64,000 bases of DNA, taken from assembly GCA_043812795.1 (NCBI GenBank), contig JBDRLU010000042.1:1-64000 (forward strand), written 5' to 3'. The notes under the pieces are model-generated. The model was not told the DNA's origin, ran no database searches, and saw only the letters and a list, made by a program, of their open reading frames with translations. The position numbers were made by a program, and so were the translations under genes. Position 1 is the first letter of the stretch; each line of letters opens with the position of its first letter. The stretch comes from JBDRLU01 sp043812795. Lineage in GTDB: Bacteria > Chloroflexota > Dehalococcoidia > Dehalococcoidales > UBA2162. Of this stretch, positions 24,134 through 33,734 are shown piece by piece.

Positions 24134-26092
24134 ATGGCAGAGAAAGAGATTAAGAGTATTGACCAGGCTGCTCTTGAAATGATTGAAAAGGCGCAGAAGG
24201 AGAACGTACGAACGGTCTTTGACCGGGCTGAACAAATGAAGCCTTGCCCGATTGGTAGCGAGGGCAGTTGCTGTAGTAACTGCGCCATGGGCCCTTGCCG
24301 GGTGCCGCTGGCCAGGAATAAAGAAGAGACACCAGAAGAACACGCCAAGCGAACGGGCGTCTGTGGCGCTACCGCAGAGACAATCGCCGCCCGCAACTTC
24401 GTGAGGAAGATTGCCGCCGGAGCGGCAGCACACAGTGACCATGGCCGCAAAGTTGTCGAGGCTTTCAAATTAATGGCCGAAGGCAAGGCCAAAGACTTTG
24501 AGATTAAAGACGAGCAGAAACTAATCAAACTGGCTCTTGACCTCGGCGTGGAGATTGGTGAACGCAGCAATCAGGAAATCGCCCTGGACATCGCCAAGAT
24601 TTGCGAAGCTGAGTTTGGCAAGCAGGAAGGCGAACTTCTCTTTGGCCGACTGGCCCCTTTGAAGAGACAGGAAATCTGGCGGAAGCAGGGTGTGTACCCT
24701 CGTGGCATTGACCGCGAAGTCGTTGAACTGATGCATCGCACCCATATGGGTGTGGACCAGGACTACAAGAGCCTGCTGAAACAGGGTACACGCTGCGCGC
24801 TGGCAGACGGCTGGGGCGGCAGCATGATTGCCACTGAACTGCAGGATTGTATGTTCGGCACACCGTCTCCGGTTCTCAGCGAGATTAACCTGGGTGTGCT
24901 GAAAGAGGATATGGTCAACATCATTATCCACGGCCACGAACCGGCACTGGCTGAGATGCTGGCGGTGGTAAGCCAGGAGCCTGAACTTATCAAATATGCC
25001 GAATCTAAGGGGGCTAAGGGTATCAACTTGGCCGGCATGTGCTGCACGGCGAATGAAATCTTGATGCGCCACGGCGTTCCCATTGCCGGTAATTTCCTGC
25101 AGCAGGAGTTAGCCATCGTCACCGGGGCTCTCGAAGCGATGGTAGTCGACGTGCAGTGCATCATGCAGGGACTGGCCGACGTTGCCAGGTGTTTTCACAC
25201 CAAGCTTATCACGACTGATGAGCGTGCTCACATCACGGGGTCTACTTTCATGCGCTTCGACGAGCAAAATGCCAGAGAATCGGCTAAGGCCATTGTCAAA
25301 GCAGCTATTGACAACTTCCCTAAACGCGGTAAAAACGTCCGTATTCCCCAGGTGAAGACAACGCTGGTAGCCGGCTTCTCTCATGAGACTATTAACTACC
25401 TGCTAGGAGGACTTTTCCGTGCTTCATATCGGCCACTGAACGATAATATCATTAATGGCCGTATTCGTGGCCTCGCCGGGGTGGTCGGCTGCAACAACGC
25501 TCGTACCATACATGACGGAGACCATATCGCCATGATTAAAGAACTTTTAAAGAACGATGTGCTGGTGCTCACCACCGGCTGCGGCGCCATGGCGGCAGCC
25601 AAGGCGGGTCTCATGGTACCAGAAGCGGCGAAAGAGTACTGTGGTGCTGGGCTGGCTGAGGTTTGCGAAACGGTAGGTATTCCGCCAGTACTACACATGG
25701 GTTCCTGTGTCGACAATGCCCGTATCCTGATTGCGGCGACAGCCGTGGTTAAGGACGGCGGCCTGGGCGACGATATCAGCGACCTTCCCGCCGCTGGTGC
25801 TGCCCCCGAGTGGATGAGCGAGAAGGCCATCTCTATCGGCCAGTACTTCGTCGGCTCTGGTGTTTACACCGTATTTGGCACTACTTGGCCAACCGGCGGC
25901 AGCAAGGAACTCACCAAATACCTGTTTGAAGAATTCGAAGAACAGTATGGCGGCAAGTGGGACTTTGAGCCTGACCCCATCAAGGCGGCTCAAAAGATGA
26001 TCGCCCACATAGACAAGAAGCGCAAGGCTCTGGGTATTGACAAAGCCAGAGAAAGAGTGCTTTACGATATGGCCATGCGTCGGGAGCTATAA
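24134..26092 (+). CDS. cooS: Anaerobic carbon monoxide dehydrogenase catalytic subunit
   Basis: 652 residues. Reduces CO2 to CO (or the reverse) at the Ni-Fe-S C-cluster; as part of this operon it is the AcsA-type partner of acetyl-CoA synthase. The N-terminal CPIGSEGSCCSNCAMGPCR supplies the D- and B-cluster cysteines, and the GVCGATAETI segment is typical. Later regions NLAGMCCTANEILMRHG, GCNNARTIHDG, LVLTTGCGAMAAAKAG and HMGSCVDNAR hold the C-cluster ligands. ATG 24134 follows AGGAGG. Positioned between acsD and acsB. Confidence 0.96.
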   Translation: MAEKEIKSIDQAALEMIEKAQKENVRTVFDRAEQMKPCPIGSEGSCCSNCAMGPCRVPLARNKEETPEEHAKRTGVCGATAETIAARNFVRKIAAGAAAHSDHGRKVVEAFKLMAEGKAKDFEIKDEQKLIKLALDLGVEIGERSNQEIALDIAKICEAEFGKQEGELLFGRLAPLKRQEIWRKQGVYPRGIDREVVELMHRTHMGVDQDYKSLLKQGTRCALADGWGGSMIATELQDCMFGTPSPVLSEINLGVLKEDMVNIIIHGHEPALAEMLAVVSQEPELIKYAESKGAKGINLAGMCCTANEILMRHGVPIAGNFLQQELAIVTGALEAMVVDVQCIMQGLADVARCFHTKLITTDERAHITGSTFMRFDEQNARESAKAIVKAAIDNFPKRGKNVRIPQVKTTLVAGFSHETINYLLGGLFRASYRPLNDNIINGRIRGLAGVVGCNNARTIHDGDHIAMIKELLKNDVLVLTTGCGAMAAAKAGLMVPEAAKEYCGAGLAEVCETVGIPPVLHMGSCVDNARILIAATAVVKDGGLGDDISDLPAAGAAPEWMSEKAISIGQYFVGSGVYTVFGTTWPTGGSKELTKYLFEEFEEQYGGKWDFEPDPIKAAQKMIAHIDKKRKALGIDKARERVLYDMAMRREL

Positions 26093-26130
26093 CGCCATGA
26101 TAAGAATACAAAGGGAGGGCTCAACGAGAG

Positions 26131-28338
26131 ATGTCTAAAATCATAGCTTCAGCCGTAATCAGAGGAGCTCACAAGATTGTTGACCGGGCTGAAAAAACAT
26201 GGCAGCAGGCCATGGAAAAGCACGGGGCCAACGAAGCCGTCGGTTTTCCGAACACAGCTTATTACCTGCCTATCATCTACGGCATCCTGGGCGCCAAAGT
26301 CGAAAAACTGGGTGATATGGAACCGGTCCTGAAGAAATGCCGGTCGCTGTTGCCACCGCCGGTGAAGGAGTTACACCCGCTACCCTATCTGGCCCCCGCC
26401 CTCGATGCCGGCATGGCCACGCTGTGGGCCGAGGAAATAATCGAGGCTATCCGGTACCTGGAACAGCCGGACTTCTACGTCAGAGGTGAAGACGTCACCG
26501 AAGACAATATCTGGCTCGGGGCTGCCGATGATATCATCCTCCGTAAGAGGGGCATCGAATTCGTCGATGGCACCGCTCCGGGCTTTGCCGCTGTCCTCGG
26601 CGCCGCTCCGACCAAAGAGATTGCCGCCCAAATCGCTCAGGAACTTCAGCAGAAAAACCTGTATGTTTTTATGGGTGCCGAATATAACGGCAAGAGGTTC
26701 GCCGAACAACTGGTGGAGGCCGGCGTGCAAATTGGCTGGCCGACTCGCCTCGTTTCCTTTGGCCCCGATGTCAGCGCTGTGGTTTTCGCCATGGGTTTCG
26801 CCACGCGGGCAGCTATGTCCTTCGGCGGTATCGAACCCGGCGATTTCCGTAAAATCCTGATCTATAATAAAGACCGCGTTTTTGCTTTCGCTTTACCACT
26901 CGGCTTTGTCAGCGATGAATGGTACGCTAATGCCGCCGGGGCTATCAACTGGGGCTTCCCGGTTATTGCCGATACTCCGATTCCCGAGGTCTTACCCAGC
27001 GGCATCTGCACCTACGAACATGTTGTCTCCAATATCCCGCACGACAGCATTGTCGCCAAGGCCGTTGAGGTACGCGGTCTGAAAGTCTCTGTATCCGAGA
27101 TACCCATTCCTGTCGCTTATGGTGCCGCTTTCGAAGGTGAAAGAGTCAGAGGTGAAGATATTTTCCTCGAGTGCGGCGGTGGCCGGACTGCCATGGTGGA
27201 ATGGGTCACCAGCAAGCGGATGGATGAAGTTGAAGACGGTAAAGTGGAAGTCATCGGGCCGGAGGTAACTGACGTTAAAGCCGGCTCCAGACTACCGTTC
27301 GCTATCACGGTGGAAGTGGCCGGGCGCCAGATGCAGGAAGACTACGAGCCTATTCTGGAACGGCAGATTCACCACCTCATCAACTACGCCCAGGGCGTCA
27401 TGCACATCGGCCAGAGAGATATCGCCTGGATACGTGTCGGCAAGCAGGCCGTCGAAAAAGGCTTCAAACTGGAGCACATCGGTGTCATCCTGCATGCCAA
27501 GCTGCACCAGGACTTCGGCCGAATCTTCGATAAAATGCAGGTCAAACTTTATACCAAAGAAGAAGACGTCGCCAAGATTGTCGAACAAGCGAGACAAGTT
27601 TACCAGACGAGGGACGCCCGTATCGAAGGGATGACCGACGAGAGCGTCGAGACCTATTACTCCTGCACGTTGTGCCAGTCTTTCGCTCCAACCCACGTTT
27701 GCAGCATCAGTCCGGAGCGGACGGGGCTTTGCGGTTCCTACAACTGGATGGACTGCAAAGCTTCCTACGAGATTAACCCCACCGGGCCCAACCAACCGAT
27801 AGAAAAAGGCGAGGTCCTCGACCCCAAACTCGGACGGTGGAAGGGAACCGACGAATTTGTCTTCAAGGCCTCGCGCGGCAAAATCGACCATTACTACTTC
27901 TACAGCATTGTTAATGACCCGATGACCACCTGCGGCTGCTGCGAGTGTATTGCCGCCGTCCTGCCGACGTGCAACGGCGTCATGACGGTCAACCGGGAAT
28001 ACACCGGTGAGACCCCCTGCGGCATGAAATTCACCACTCTCGCCGGGACTATCGGCGGTGGTCTGAGCACCCCCGGTTTTGTCGGTCACGGCAAATACAA
28101 TCTCACCCAGAGGAAGTGGATTCTGGGTGATGGCGGTCTGTTACGGCTGGTCTGGATGCCCAAGATGCTCAAGGAAGAACTCCGTGAGCGACTTCTGGCC
28201 AGGGGTAAAGAACTGGGCGTGCCTGACCTTATCGATAAAATCGCCGATGAAACCGTCGGTACTACCGAGGAAGCGATTCTCCCCTTCCTGACCGAAAAAG
28301 GACATCCCGCCCTCGGTATGGACCCAATTCTAGGCTAA
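26131..28338 (+). CDS. acsB: Acetyl-CoA synthase, A-cluster subunit
   Basis: 735 residues, so the full bacterial three-domain form rather than the shorter archaeal CdhC. It condenses CO, the methyl group from AcsCD and CoA. The A-cluster cysteines are visible in YYSCTLCQSF, THVCSISPERTGLCG and DPMTTCGCCECIAA. The N-terminal domain contains the CODH-interaction region. The last part (TLAGTIGGGLSTPGFVGHG) is highly characteristic. ATG 26131 follows GGGAGG some 20 bases upstream. The gene is 38 bases after cooS. Confidence 0.96.
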   Translation: MSKIIASAVIRGAHKIVDRAEKTWQQAMEKHGANEAVGFPNTAYYLPIIYGILGAKVEKLGDMEPVLKKCRSLLPPPVKELHPLPYLAPALDAGMATLWAEEIIEAIRYLEQPDFYVRGEDVTEDNIWLGAADDIILRKRGIEFVDGTAPGFAAVLGAAPTKEIAAQIAQELQQKNLYVFMGAEYNGKRFAEQLVEAGVQIGWPTRLVSFGPDVSAVVFAMGFATRAAMSFGGIEPGDFRKILIYNKDRVFAFALPLGFVSDEWYANAAGAINWGFPVIADTPIPEVLPSGICTYEHVVSNIPHDSIVAKAVEVRGLKVSVSEIPIPVAYGAAFEGERVRGEDIFLECGGGRTAMVEWVTSKRMDEVEDGKVEVIGPEVTDVKAGSRLPFAITVEVAGRQMQEDYEPILERQIHHLINYAQGVMHIGQRDIAWIRVGKQAVEKGFKLEHIGVILHAKLHQDFGRIFDKMQVKLYTKEEDVAKIVEQARQVYQTRDARIEGMTDESVETYYSCTLCQSFAPTHVCSISPERTGLCGSYNWMDCKASYEINPTGPNQPIEKGEVLDPKLGRWKGTDEFVFKASRGKIDHYYFYSIVNDPMTTCGCCECIAAVLPTCNGVMTVNREYTGETPCGMKFTTLAGTIGGGLSTPGFVGHGKYNLTQRKWILGDGGLLRLVWMPKMLKEELRERLLARGKELGVPDLIDKIADETVGTTEEAILPFLTEKGHPALGMDPILG

Positions 28339-28353
28339 AGAAGGAGTAACGAA

Positions 28354-29700
28354 ATGCCACTTACGGGAATACAGATTTTTAAGTTACTACCCAAGACCAA
28401 CTGCGGTCAGTGCGGCGTACCGACCTGCCTCGCTTTCGCCATGAACCTGGCCGCAGGGAAAGCGGAACTGACCGCCTGCCCCCATGTCTCCGAGGAAGCC
28501 AAAGCCCAGTTACAGGAAGCTTCCGCCCCACCCATCCGGCCGATAACCATCGGCGCCAATGGCCGGACAGCAAAAGTAGGCGGCGAGACCGTCATGTTCC
28601 GTCACGAAAAAAGGTTCGAGAACCCGACCGGGATTGCCATGCTGATTAAGGACACGATGGATGCCGCTGAAGTGGACGCCCGCCTGGAAAAGTGTAAAAC
28701 GCTCCAGTACGAACGGGTAGGCCTCACCCTGCGTCCGGAATTGGTAGCTGTCAAAGACGAAGCGGGGGATGCCAGCAAATTTGCCGCTTTGGTCGATAAG
28801 GTCAAACAAAATAGTGACTGCGGCATCATTCTGATGAGTAGTAATCCCGATATCCTGGCAGCAGGCGTGAAAGCCTGCGCCGACCGCAAACCACTGATAT
28901 ATGCCGCAACCAAGGATAATCTGGACAAAGTGGCGGCGCTGGGCAAAGAGAGCAACTGTCCGGTAGCGGTCAAAGCCGCCAGCGTGGCCGAAGCCGCCGA
29001 GCTAACCGGCAAATTGGAGCAGGCCGGGGTCAAAGATATTGTCATTGATTCCGGGGCCAGAACGCTCCGCCAGGCTTTCGAAGACCAGGTTGTTATCCGG
29101 TCCTCGGCTTTAAACAAGAAGTTCCGCCCGCTCGGCTTTCCTACCATCGTTCTCCCCTGTGAGATGACCGATAACCCGTTGAAAGAAGCGGTAATGGCGG
29201 CGGCATTCGTAGCTAAATATGCCGGCATCCTCGTGCTCTCTGATTTTCAGGGCGAGAGTCTGTTCCCGCTGCTGGTGGAAAGGCTGAATATCTTCACTGA
29301 CCCGCAGCGGCCGCTGGCTACCACCGCCGGGGTCTATCCCATCGGTACTCCCAACGAGAACTCACCGGTACTCCTGACCAGCAACTTCTCGCTGACCTAC
29401 TTCCTGGTTTCAGGCTATATCGAGACCAGTAAAGTCTCTACCTACCTTCTCGTTATGGACACCGAGGGGCTTTCCGTCATGACCGCCTGGGCGGCGGGAA
29501 AGTTTGTTGCTGACGCTATCGCCCCCTTTGTTAAAAAATCTGAGGTTTGGGAAAAGGTCAAGCACAAGAAACTGGTCATTCCGGGATACGCCGCGGCCGA
29601 AAGCGGTGGCCTGGAAGAAGAGCTTGCCGGCTGGGAGATTTTGATTGGTCCCCGGGACGGCGCTCATATTCCGGCTTATCTCAAAACATGGAAAGCATAG
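28354..29700 (+). CDS. acsC: Corrinoid iron-sulfur protein large subunit
   Basis: 448 residues. An N-terminal [4Fe-4S] domain with TNCGQCGVPTCLAFAMN and a later TACP cysteine accepts electrons for cobalt reactivation. Then a TIM barrel and a C-terminal corrinoid-binding domain with LLTSNFSLTYFLVSGYIE and VMDTEGLSVMTAWAAGKF. Partner of AcsD. ATG 28354 follows AAGGAGTAACGA. 16 bases after acsB and 10 before acsE. Confidence 0.95.
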   Translation: MPLTGIQIFKLLPKTNCGQCGVPTCLAFAMNLAAGKAELTACPHVSEEAKAQLQEASAPPIRPITIGANGRTAKVGGETVMFRHEKRFENPTGIAMLIKDTMDAAEVDARLEKCKTLQYERVGLTLRPELVAVKDEAGDASKFAALVDKVKQNSDCGIILMSSNPDILAAGVKACADRKPLIYAATKDNLDKVAALGKESNCPVAVKAASVAEAAELTGKLEQAGVKDIVIDSGARTLRQAFEDQVVIRSSALNKKFRPLGFPTIVLPCEMTDNPLKEAVMAAAFVAKYAGILVLSDFQGESLFPLLVERLNIFTDPQRPLATTAGVYPIGTPNENSPVLLTSNFSLTYFLVSGYIETSKVSTYLLVMDTEGLSVMTAWAAGKFVADAIAPFVKKSEVWEKVKHKKLVIPGYAAAESGGLEEELAGWEILIGPRDGAHIPAYLKTWKA

Positions 29701-29710
29701 GGAGGAAAAG

Positions 29711-30589
29711 ATGATCCTTATCGGAGAAAGCATCAACATAATGTCCAAGACCATCGGCCCGGCAATGCGCGAGAGAAACGCCCAGCCGATTCAGGATATG
29801 GCTAAAGCCGAGACTGATGCCGGGATGGACTACCTCGATATCAATATCGGCCCGGCCCGGAAGGCCGGTGATGAATTGATGAAATGGATGGTCGAGACCG
29901 TGCAGCAGGTGACCAACTTGCCTTTGTCCCTCGATACCACCAATCCGGTCGCTATGGAAGCTGGTCTGCAGGTTCATAAGGGCAAAGCCCTCATGAACTC
30001 GATTTCTTTACAGCCGGCCCGGATTGAAGCAGAATTGCCCATGGCCAAGAAATACAACGCCAACATGATTGGTCTGCTATGGGGCGTCGAAGGAATGCCG
30101 CGTGATGCCAACGAGCGGGCGGCCCTAGCCGTTGACCTCATTTACAAAGCGTCTGAAACAACTATCCCTAATGAAGATATCTGGATTGACCCCATCGCCA
30201 GCCCGATATCGGTCGAAATCAACCAGGTGAAATCATGCGTCGAGTTTATGAGTATGCTGGGTGAAATTGCTCCCGGCTGCAAATCGACCGTCGGTCTGTC
30301 CAATATCTCCAACGGCACACCCGCTGAACTACGGCCCATCCTTAATCGGACTTACCTGATAATGCTGATGAAGTACGGCCTTTATTCCGCCATTGTTGAC
30401 CCGCTGGACACCGAACTGGCGAAAATAGCCAAAGGGCAAATGCCCGAAATCGTTGACCTGGTATACCGCATGATGGATGGCGACAAACCCAACATTGCTA
30501 CGCTCAGCAAAAAGGAAGCGGAATATGCGAAAACAGTCCGTGTCCTTACCGGAGAGACGCTCTATTCCCATTCCTGGCTTGAGATATAG
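29711..30589 (+). CDS. acsE: Methyl-THF:corrinoid protein methyltransferase
   Basis: 292 residues, pterin-binding TIM barrel. It transfers the methyl group of methyl-THF to the Co(I) corrinoid of AcsCD. Begins with MILIGESINIMSKTIGPAM, followed by DYLDINIGPARKAGDELM, LSLDTTNPVAMEAGL and the STVGLSNISNG segment. I start at ATG 29711 behind GGGAGG; an upstream in-frame start within acsC would give an unrelated tail. Followed by hydrogenase genes rather than by the usual partners. Confidence 0.94.
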   Translation: MILIGESINIMSKTIGPAMRERNAQPIQDMAKAETDAGMDYLDINIGPARKAGDELMKWMVETVQQVTNLPLSLDTTNPVAMEAGLQVHKGKALMNSISLQPARIEAELPMAKKYNANMIGLLWGVEGMPRDANERAALAVDLIYKASETTIPNEDIWIDPIASPISVEINQVKSCVEFMSMLGEIAPGCKSTVGLSNISNGTPAELRPILNRTYLIMLMKYGLYSAIVDPLDTELAKIAKGQMPEIVDLVYRMMDGDKPNIATLSKKEAEYAKTVRVLTGETLYSHSWLEI

Positions 30590-30614
30590 AAGTTTTTGAT
30601 AAAGGAGAGATGAG

Positions 30615-31511
30615 TTGACAGTTAAAGAGCTCCCTGTTGTCTGGTTGCAGACAGCCTGCTGTACCGGTTGCTCCGTTTCCCTCCTCAATTCAGCCAGCCC
30701 GACCATTAAGAACATCCTTATTGACCAGATAATTCCCGGCGTCCACATCAATCTGCGTTTCCATGCCACGATAATGGCTGGCTCCGGCGAACCGGTGCTC
30801 CAGGTTCTTGAAGACACCGCCAAGAACAAGAGTGGGGAATACGTCCTTTGTGTTGAAGGCGCTATTCCGACCGCCACTGATGCCAGTTACGGAGTCCTGG
30901 GTGAGCGGGGTGGCAAGCCCGTGGGGATGCGGGAGAGGGTAGAGGAGCTTGCCCGGCAGGCGCTGGCCGTACTGGCCGTCGGCACTTGCGCTTCTTTCGG
31001 TGGTATCCCGGCCGCCGCCCCCAATCCCACCGGCTGCAAACCGGTACGCCAGATACTTGCTGAGAAAGGTATCAACAAACCCTTAATCAATCTTCCCGGC
31101 TGCCCACCCCATCCCGATTGGTTCGTGGGAACGGTGGCCAGTATCTTACTCAAAGGATTACCTCAAGCTTCCAAATTAGATGACAATTTGAGGCCCCTTG
31201 CCTTCTATGGAAAACTGATTCATGAGAACTGTCCCCGCCGCGCCTATTTCGATGAAGGTAAATTCGCCAAAAAGCCGGGCGAAGAAGGGTGCCTTTACGA
31301 ACTGGGCTGCAAAGGGCCGATTACTTACGCCGACTGCCCGCTGCGACGGTGGAACGGCGGGACGAACTGGGTTATCGGTGCCGGTGCACCCTGTAACGGT
31401 TGCACTCAGCCTGAATTCCCCGATGGGACGTCCCCCTTCTATCAGAAACTGGCCGAAATCACCGCACCCACTGTCGGCGCCTACTGGCAGGCGAGTAAGG
31501 AGACGAAGTAG
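30615..31511 (+). CDS. NiFe hydrogenase small subunit, no export signal
   Basis: 298 residues with group-1-type cluster motifs: CCTGCS (C16/C19), GTCASFGG, PGCPPHPDW, HENCPRRAYFDEGKFA, YELGCKGPITYADCPLRRWN and PCNGCTQPEFPD. Thus three iron-sulfur clusters are predicted. Group 1 small subunits normally carry a 30-50 residue twin-arginine signal; here the protein starts ten residues before the first motif, so the enzyme should be cytoplasmic. TTG 30615 follows AAAGGAGAG. The gene sits between acsE and the large subunit, which overlaps it by one base. Confidence 0.9.
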   Translation: MTVKELPVVWLQTACCTGCSVSLLNSASPTIKNILIDQIIPGVHINLRFHATIMAGSGEPVLQVLEDTAKNKSGEYVLCVEGAIPTATDASYGVLGERGGKPVGMRERVEELARQALAVLAVGTCASFGGIPAAAPNPTGCKPVRQILAEKGINKPLINLPGCPPHPDWFVGTVASILLKGLPQASKLDDNLRPLAFYGKLIHENCPRRAYFDEGKFAKKPGEEGCLYELGCKGPITYADCPLRRWNGGTNWVIGAGAPCNGCTQPEFPDGTSPFYQKLAEITAPTVGAYWQASKETK

Positions 31512-33025
31512 TGAGCAAAATAATTGTTGACCCGGTAACGAGAATTGAAGGTCATCTCAAAATCGAGACGGTCGTGGAAGGCGGGGAAGTTAAGGACGCG
31601 CAGAGCACGGGCAATCTTTTCCGTGGGCTGGAACTTATCCTCAGAGGTCGAGACCCGCGGGACGCCCAGATAATAACCCAGCGCATTTGCGGCGTTTGTC
31701 CCCAATCTCACGGCATCGCTGCCTCGCTTAACCTCGATAGTGCTTTCGGTATCAGCGATAAGATACCGGACAACGCTCGCATCATACGTAACCTCATCCA
31801 GGGGTCCCACGTGGCCCAGGACCACGTCCTCCATTTCTACCACCTGGCCGCTCTCGATTACGTTGATGTTACCGATGTGGCCAAATATGAGGGCAATAGT
31901 TCCGATTTGAATTCGGTCAAAGATTTTATTATGCGCGGCGAACTGGGACCGTTCGTACCACGTTACGAAGGTGACTACCGCCTGCCACCCAAGGTCAATC
32001 AGGAAGCGAGCGCTCATTATTTACAGGCCCTCGAAATTAGGCGCATGGGGCACGAAATGGTCAGTATTTTCAGCGGCAAAATTCCCCACAGCGTGGGCGT
32101 GATACCCGGTGGCGTCACCACCGATATTACGGTTGATAAGATAGCCGCCTTCTTATGGAAACTCAGAAAATTGCAGGACTTCATCAATAATGTCTATATT
32201 CCCGATGTCTTAGCCGTAGCCGGTGCTTACCCCGATTATTGCGAAATCGGTGCCGGTTGTAAGAATTACCTCTCTTACGGTGCTTATGACTTGAACGGTA
32301 CCGACCCGGACTATACCAAACGCAAACGGCTTTTTAGCCAGGGTGTTGTCTCCGCCGACCTGAAAGCTCAGCCGCTGGACATCAACAAGATAAACGAGCA
32401 TGTTAAGCATTCCTGGTACGAGGACTCTTCCTCGGGTCGTCATCCTTCGCATGGTGACACCAGGCCTGAATATGGTAAAGCCGGTGCTTATTCGTGGGTC
32501 AAGGCGCCGCGCTACGATGGCAAGGTCTGTGAAGTCGGCCCGCTGTCCAGAGTGCTGGCGACCTATGCCAGCGGTGACCCTGAAATGAAAAAAATGGTCG
32601 ATTCGTCCCTCGCTCAGCTCAAGGCACCGCCTTCGGCGCTCTTTTCCGTAATGGGCCGCCACCTGGCGCGCGCCCTGTCCGCCAAATTTATCGCCGATAA
32701 CCTGGATAAATGGCTGCTGGAGTTGAAGCCGGGAGAACCTACCTTTGTTGACTATACCATCCCGGAAGAGGCAACGGGCTTTGGCCTGACCGATGCTGCC
32801 CGCGGCGCTCTCGGCCACTGGATTGAGATAAAAGATAAGAAGATTGCCAACTACCAGTGCGTGGTCCCGACCACCTGGAATGCTTCGCCCCGGGACGATA
32901 ACGGCAACCCCGGCCCGATAGAACAGGCCATCATCGGCACCAAAATAAAGGACAAGGATAACCCGTTTGAAATTGTACGCATCGTCCGTTCTTTTGACCC
33001 CTGTCTCGCCTGCGCAATCCATTAG
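31511..33025 (+). CDS. NiFe hydrogenase large subunit without C-terminal extension
   Basis: 504 residues. Nickel ligands lie in RICGVCPQSHG (C60, C63) and in DPCLACAIH at the very end (C498, C501, H504). The stop codon directly follows this His, the point where maturation proteases normally cut off about 15 residues. So no such protease is needed. DPVTRIEGH, GVIPGGVT and HDFALxS-like boxes support the family. Forms a cytoplasmic heterodimer with the 30615 product. Situated between acsE and metV, it may feed electrons from H2 to methylene-THF reductase. Confidence 0.92.
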   Translation: MSKIIVDPVTRIEGHLKIETVVEGGEVKDAQSTGNLFRGLELILRGRDPRDAQIITQRICGVCPQSHGIAASLNLDSAFGISDKIPDNARIIRNLIQGSHVAQDHVLHFYHLAALDYVDVTDVAKYEGNSSDLNSVKDFIMRGELGPFVPRYEGDYRLPPKVNQEASAHYLQALEIRRMGHEMVSIFSGKIPHSVGVIPGGVTTDITVDKIAAFLWKLRKLQDFINNVYIPDVLAVAGAYPDYCEIGAGCKNYLSYGAYDLNGTDPDYTKRKRLFSQGVVSADLKAQPLDINKINEHVKHSWYEDSSSGRHPSHGDTRPEYGKAGAYSWVKAPRYDGKVCEVGPLSRVLATYASGDPEMKKMVDSSLAQLKAPPSALFSVMGRHLARALSAKFIADNLDKWLLELKPGEPTFVDYTIPEEATGFGLTDAARGALGHWIEIKDKKIANYQCVVPTTWNASPRDDNGNPGPIEQAIIGTKIKDKDNPFEIVRIVRSFDPCLACAIH

Positions 33026-33053
33026 TTTCCGGGATAAGAGTTAAGGAGGGAAA

Positions 33054-33719
33054 ATGATACTTTCAAGACAGAAACCCTGGGAGGAAATTCTGGGCTATTT
33101 AGACGGTCAGAATAACATCTTCATCGTCGGCTGCAATGGCTGTGCTCAGGCTTCGGGCACGGGCGGACCGGTACAGGTCGCCGAAATGAAAACCAAACTG
33201 GAAGAAGCTGGCAAAAAAGTCACCGGCAGTACGGTAGTCGATTTCCTCTGCCAGAAAGCACTGGTAGCGTCAAAATTAAGCCCCAGAAGCGAACAAATCG
33301 GGGCCGCCGATTCGCTACTGGTAATGACCTGCGGTATTGGCGTGCAGGCTACCGCAGCTGTTGTCACTAAAGTCTGCCATCCCGCTTGCGATACATTAAG
33401 CCTGGGCGGCAGCCGGGGCGAATGGCAGGGCAGCGAAAGATGCTTGGAATGCGGCGAATGCTTGCTGGAATATACCGGAGGAATATGCCCGCTGACCGCC
33501 TGCACCAAAAGCCTGATTAACGGCCAGTGCGGCGGGGCCAAGGACGGGAAATGTGAACTTGACCCCGGTAAAGATTGCGGCTGGGAACTGATTTATAACC
33601 GGCTCAAAAGATTAAACCAGCTCGACAAGCTAAGCCAACTGGTCACACCCAAGAACTACGCCAAGATGATGCCCGAGGTCAAGACGATGGCTACCTCGAT
33701 GTGGGCACTGGAAAGATAA
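33054..33719 (+). CDS. metV: Methylene-THF reductase partner protein MetV
   Basis: 221 residues, Cys-rich: CNGCAQ near residue 24, FLCQKA, MTCGIG, then CLECGECLLEYTGGICPLTACTKS and CGGAKDGKCELDPGKDCGW. This is the MTHFR C-terminal/zinc-and-FeS domain protein that partners MetF in acetogens and carries electrons to its flavin. ATG 33054 follows GGAGGG. It is 28 bases after the hydrogenase and just ahead of metF, so all four could form one complex. Confidence 0.9.
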   Translation: MILSRQKPWEEILGYLDGQNNIFIVGCNGCAQASGTGGPVQVAEMKTKLEEAGKKVTGSTVVDFLCQKALVASKLSPRSEQIGAADSLLVMTCGIGVQATAAVVTKVCHPACDTLSLGGSRGEWQGSERCLECGECLLEYTGGICPLTACTKSLINGQCGGAKDGKCELDPGKDCGWELIYNRLKRLNQLDKLSQLVTPKNYAKMMPEVKTMATSMWALER

Positions 33720-33734
33720 AAGGAGATAGTGCAA

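Noticed and set aside
27292..28089. 265-codon minus-strand frame inside acsB
   Set aside because: It is fully antisense to a strongly supported gene with A-cluster motifs. Long antisense frames are common in GC-rich genes with this codon use.
32210..33022. 270-codon minus-strand frame inside the hydrogenase large subunit
   Set aside because: Shadow of the hydrogenase gene, whose nickel-binding motifs are in the plus-strand frame.
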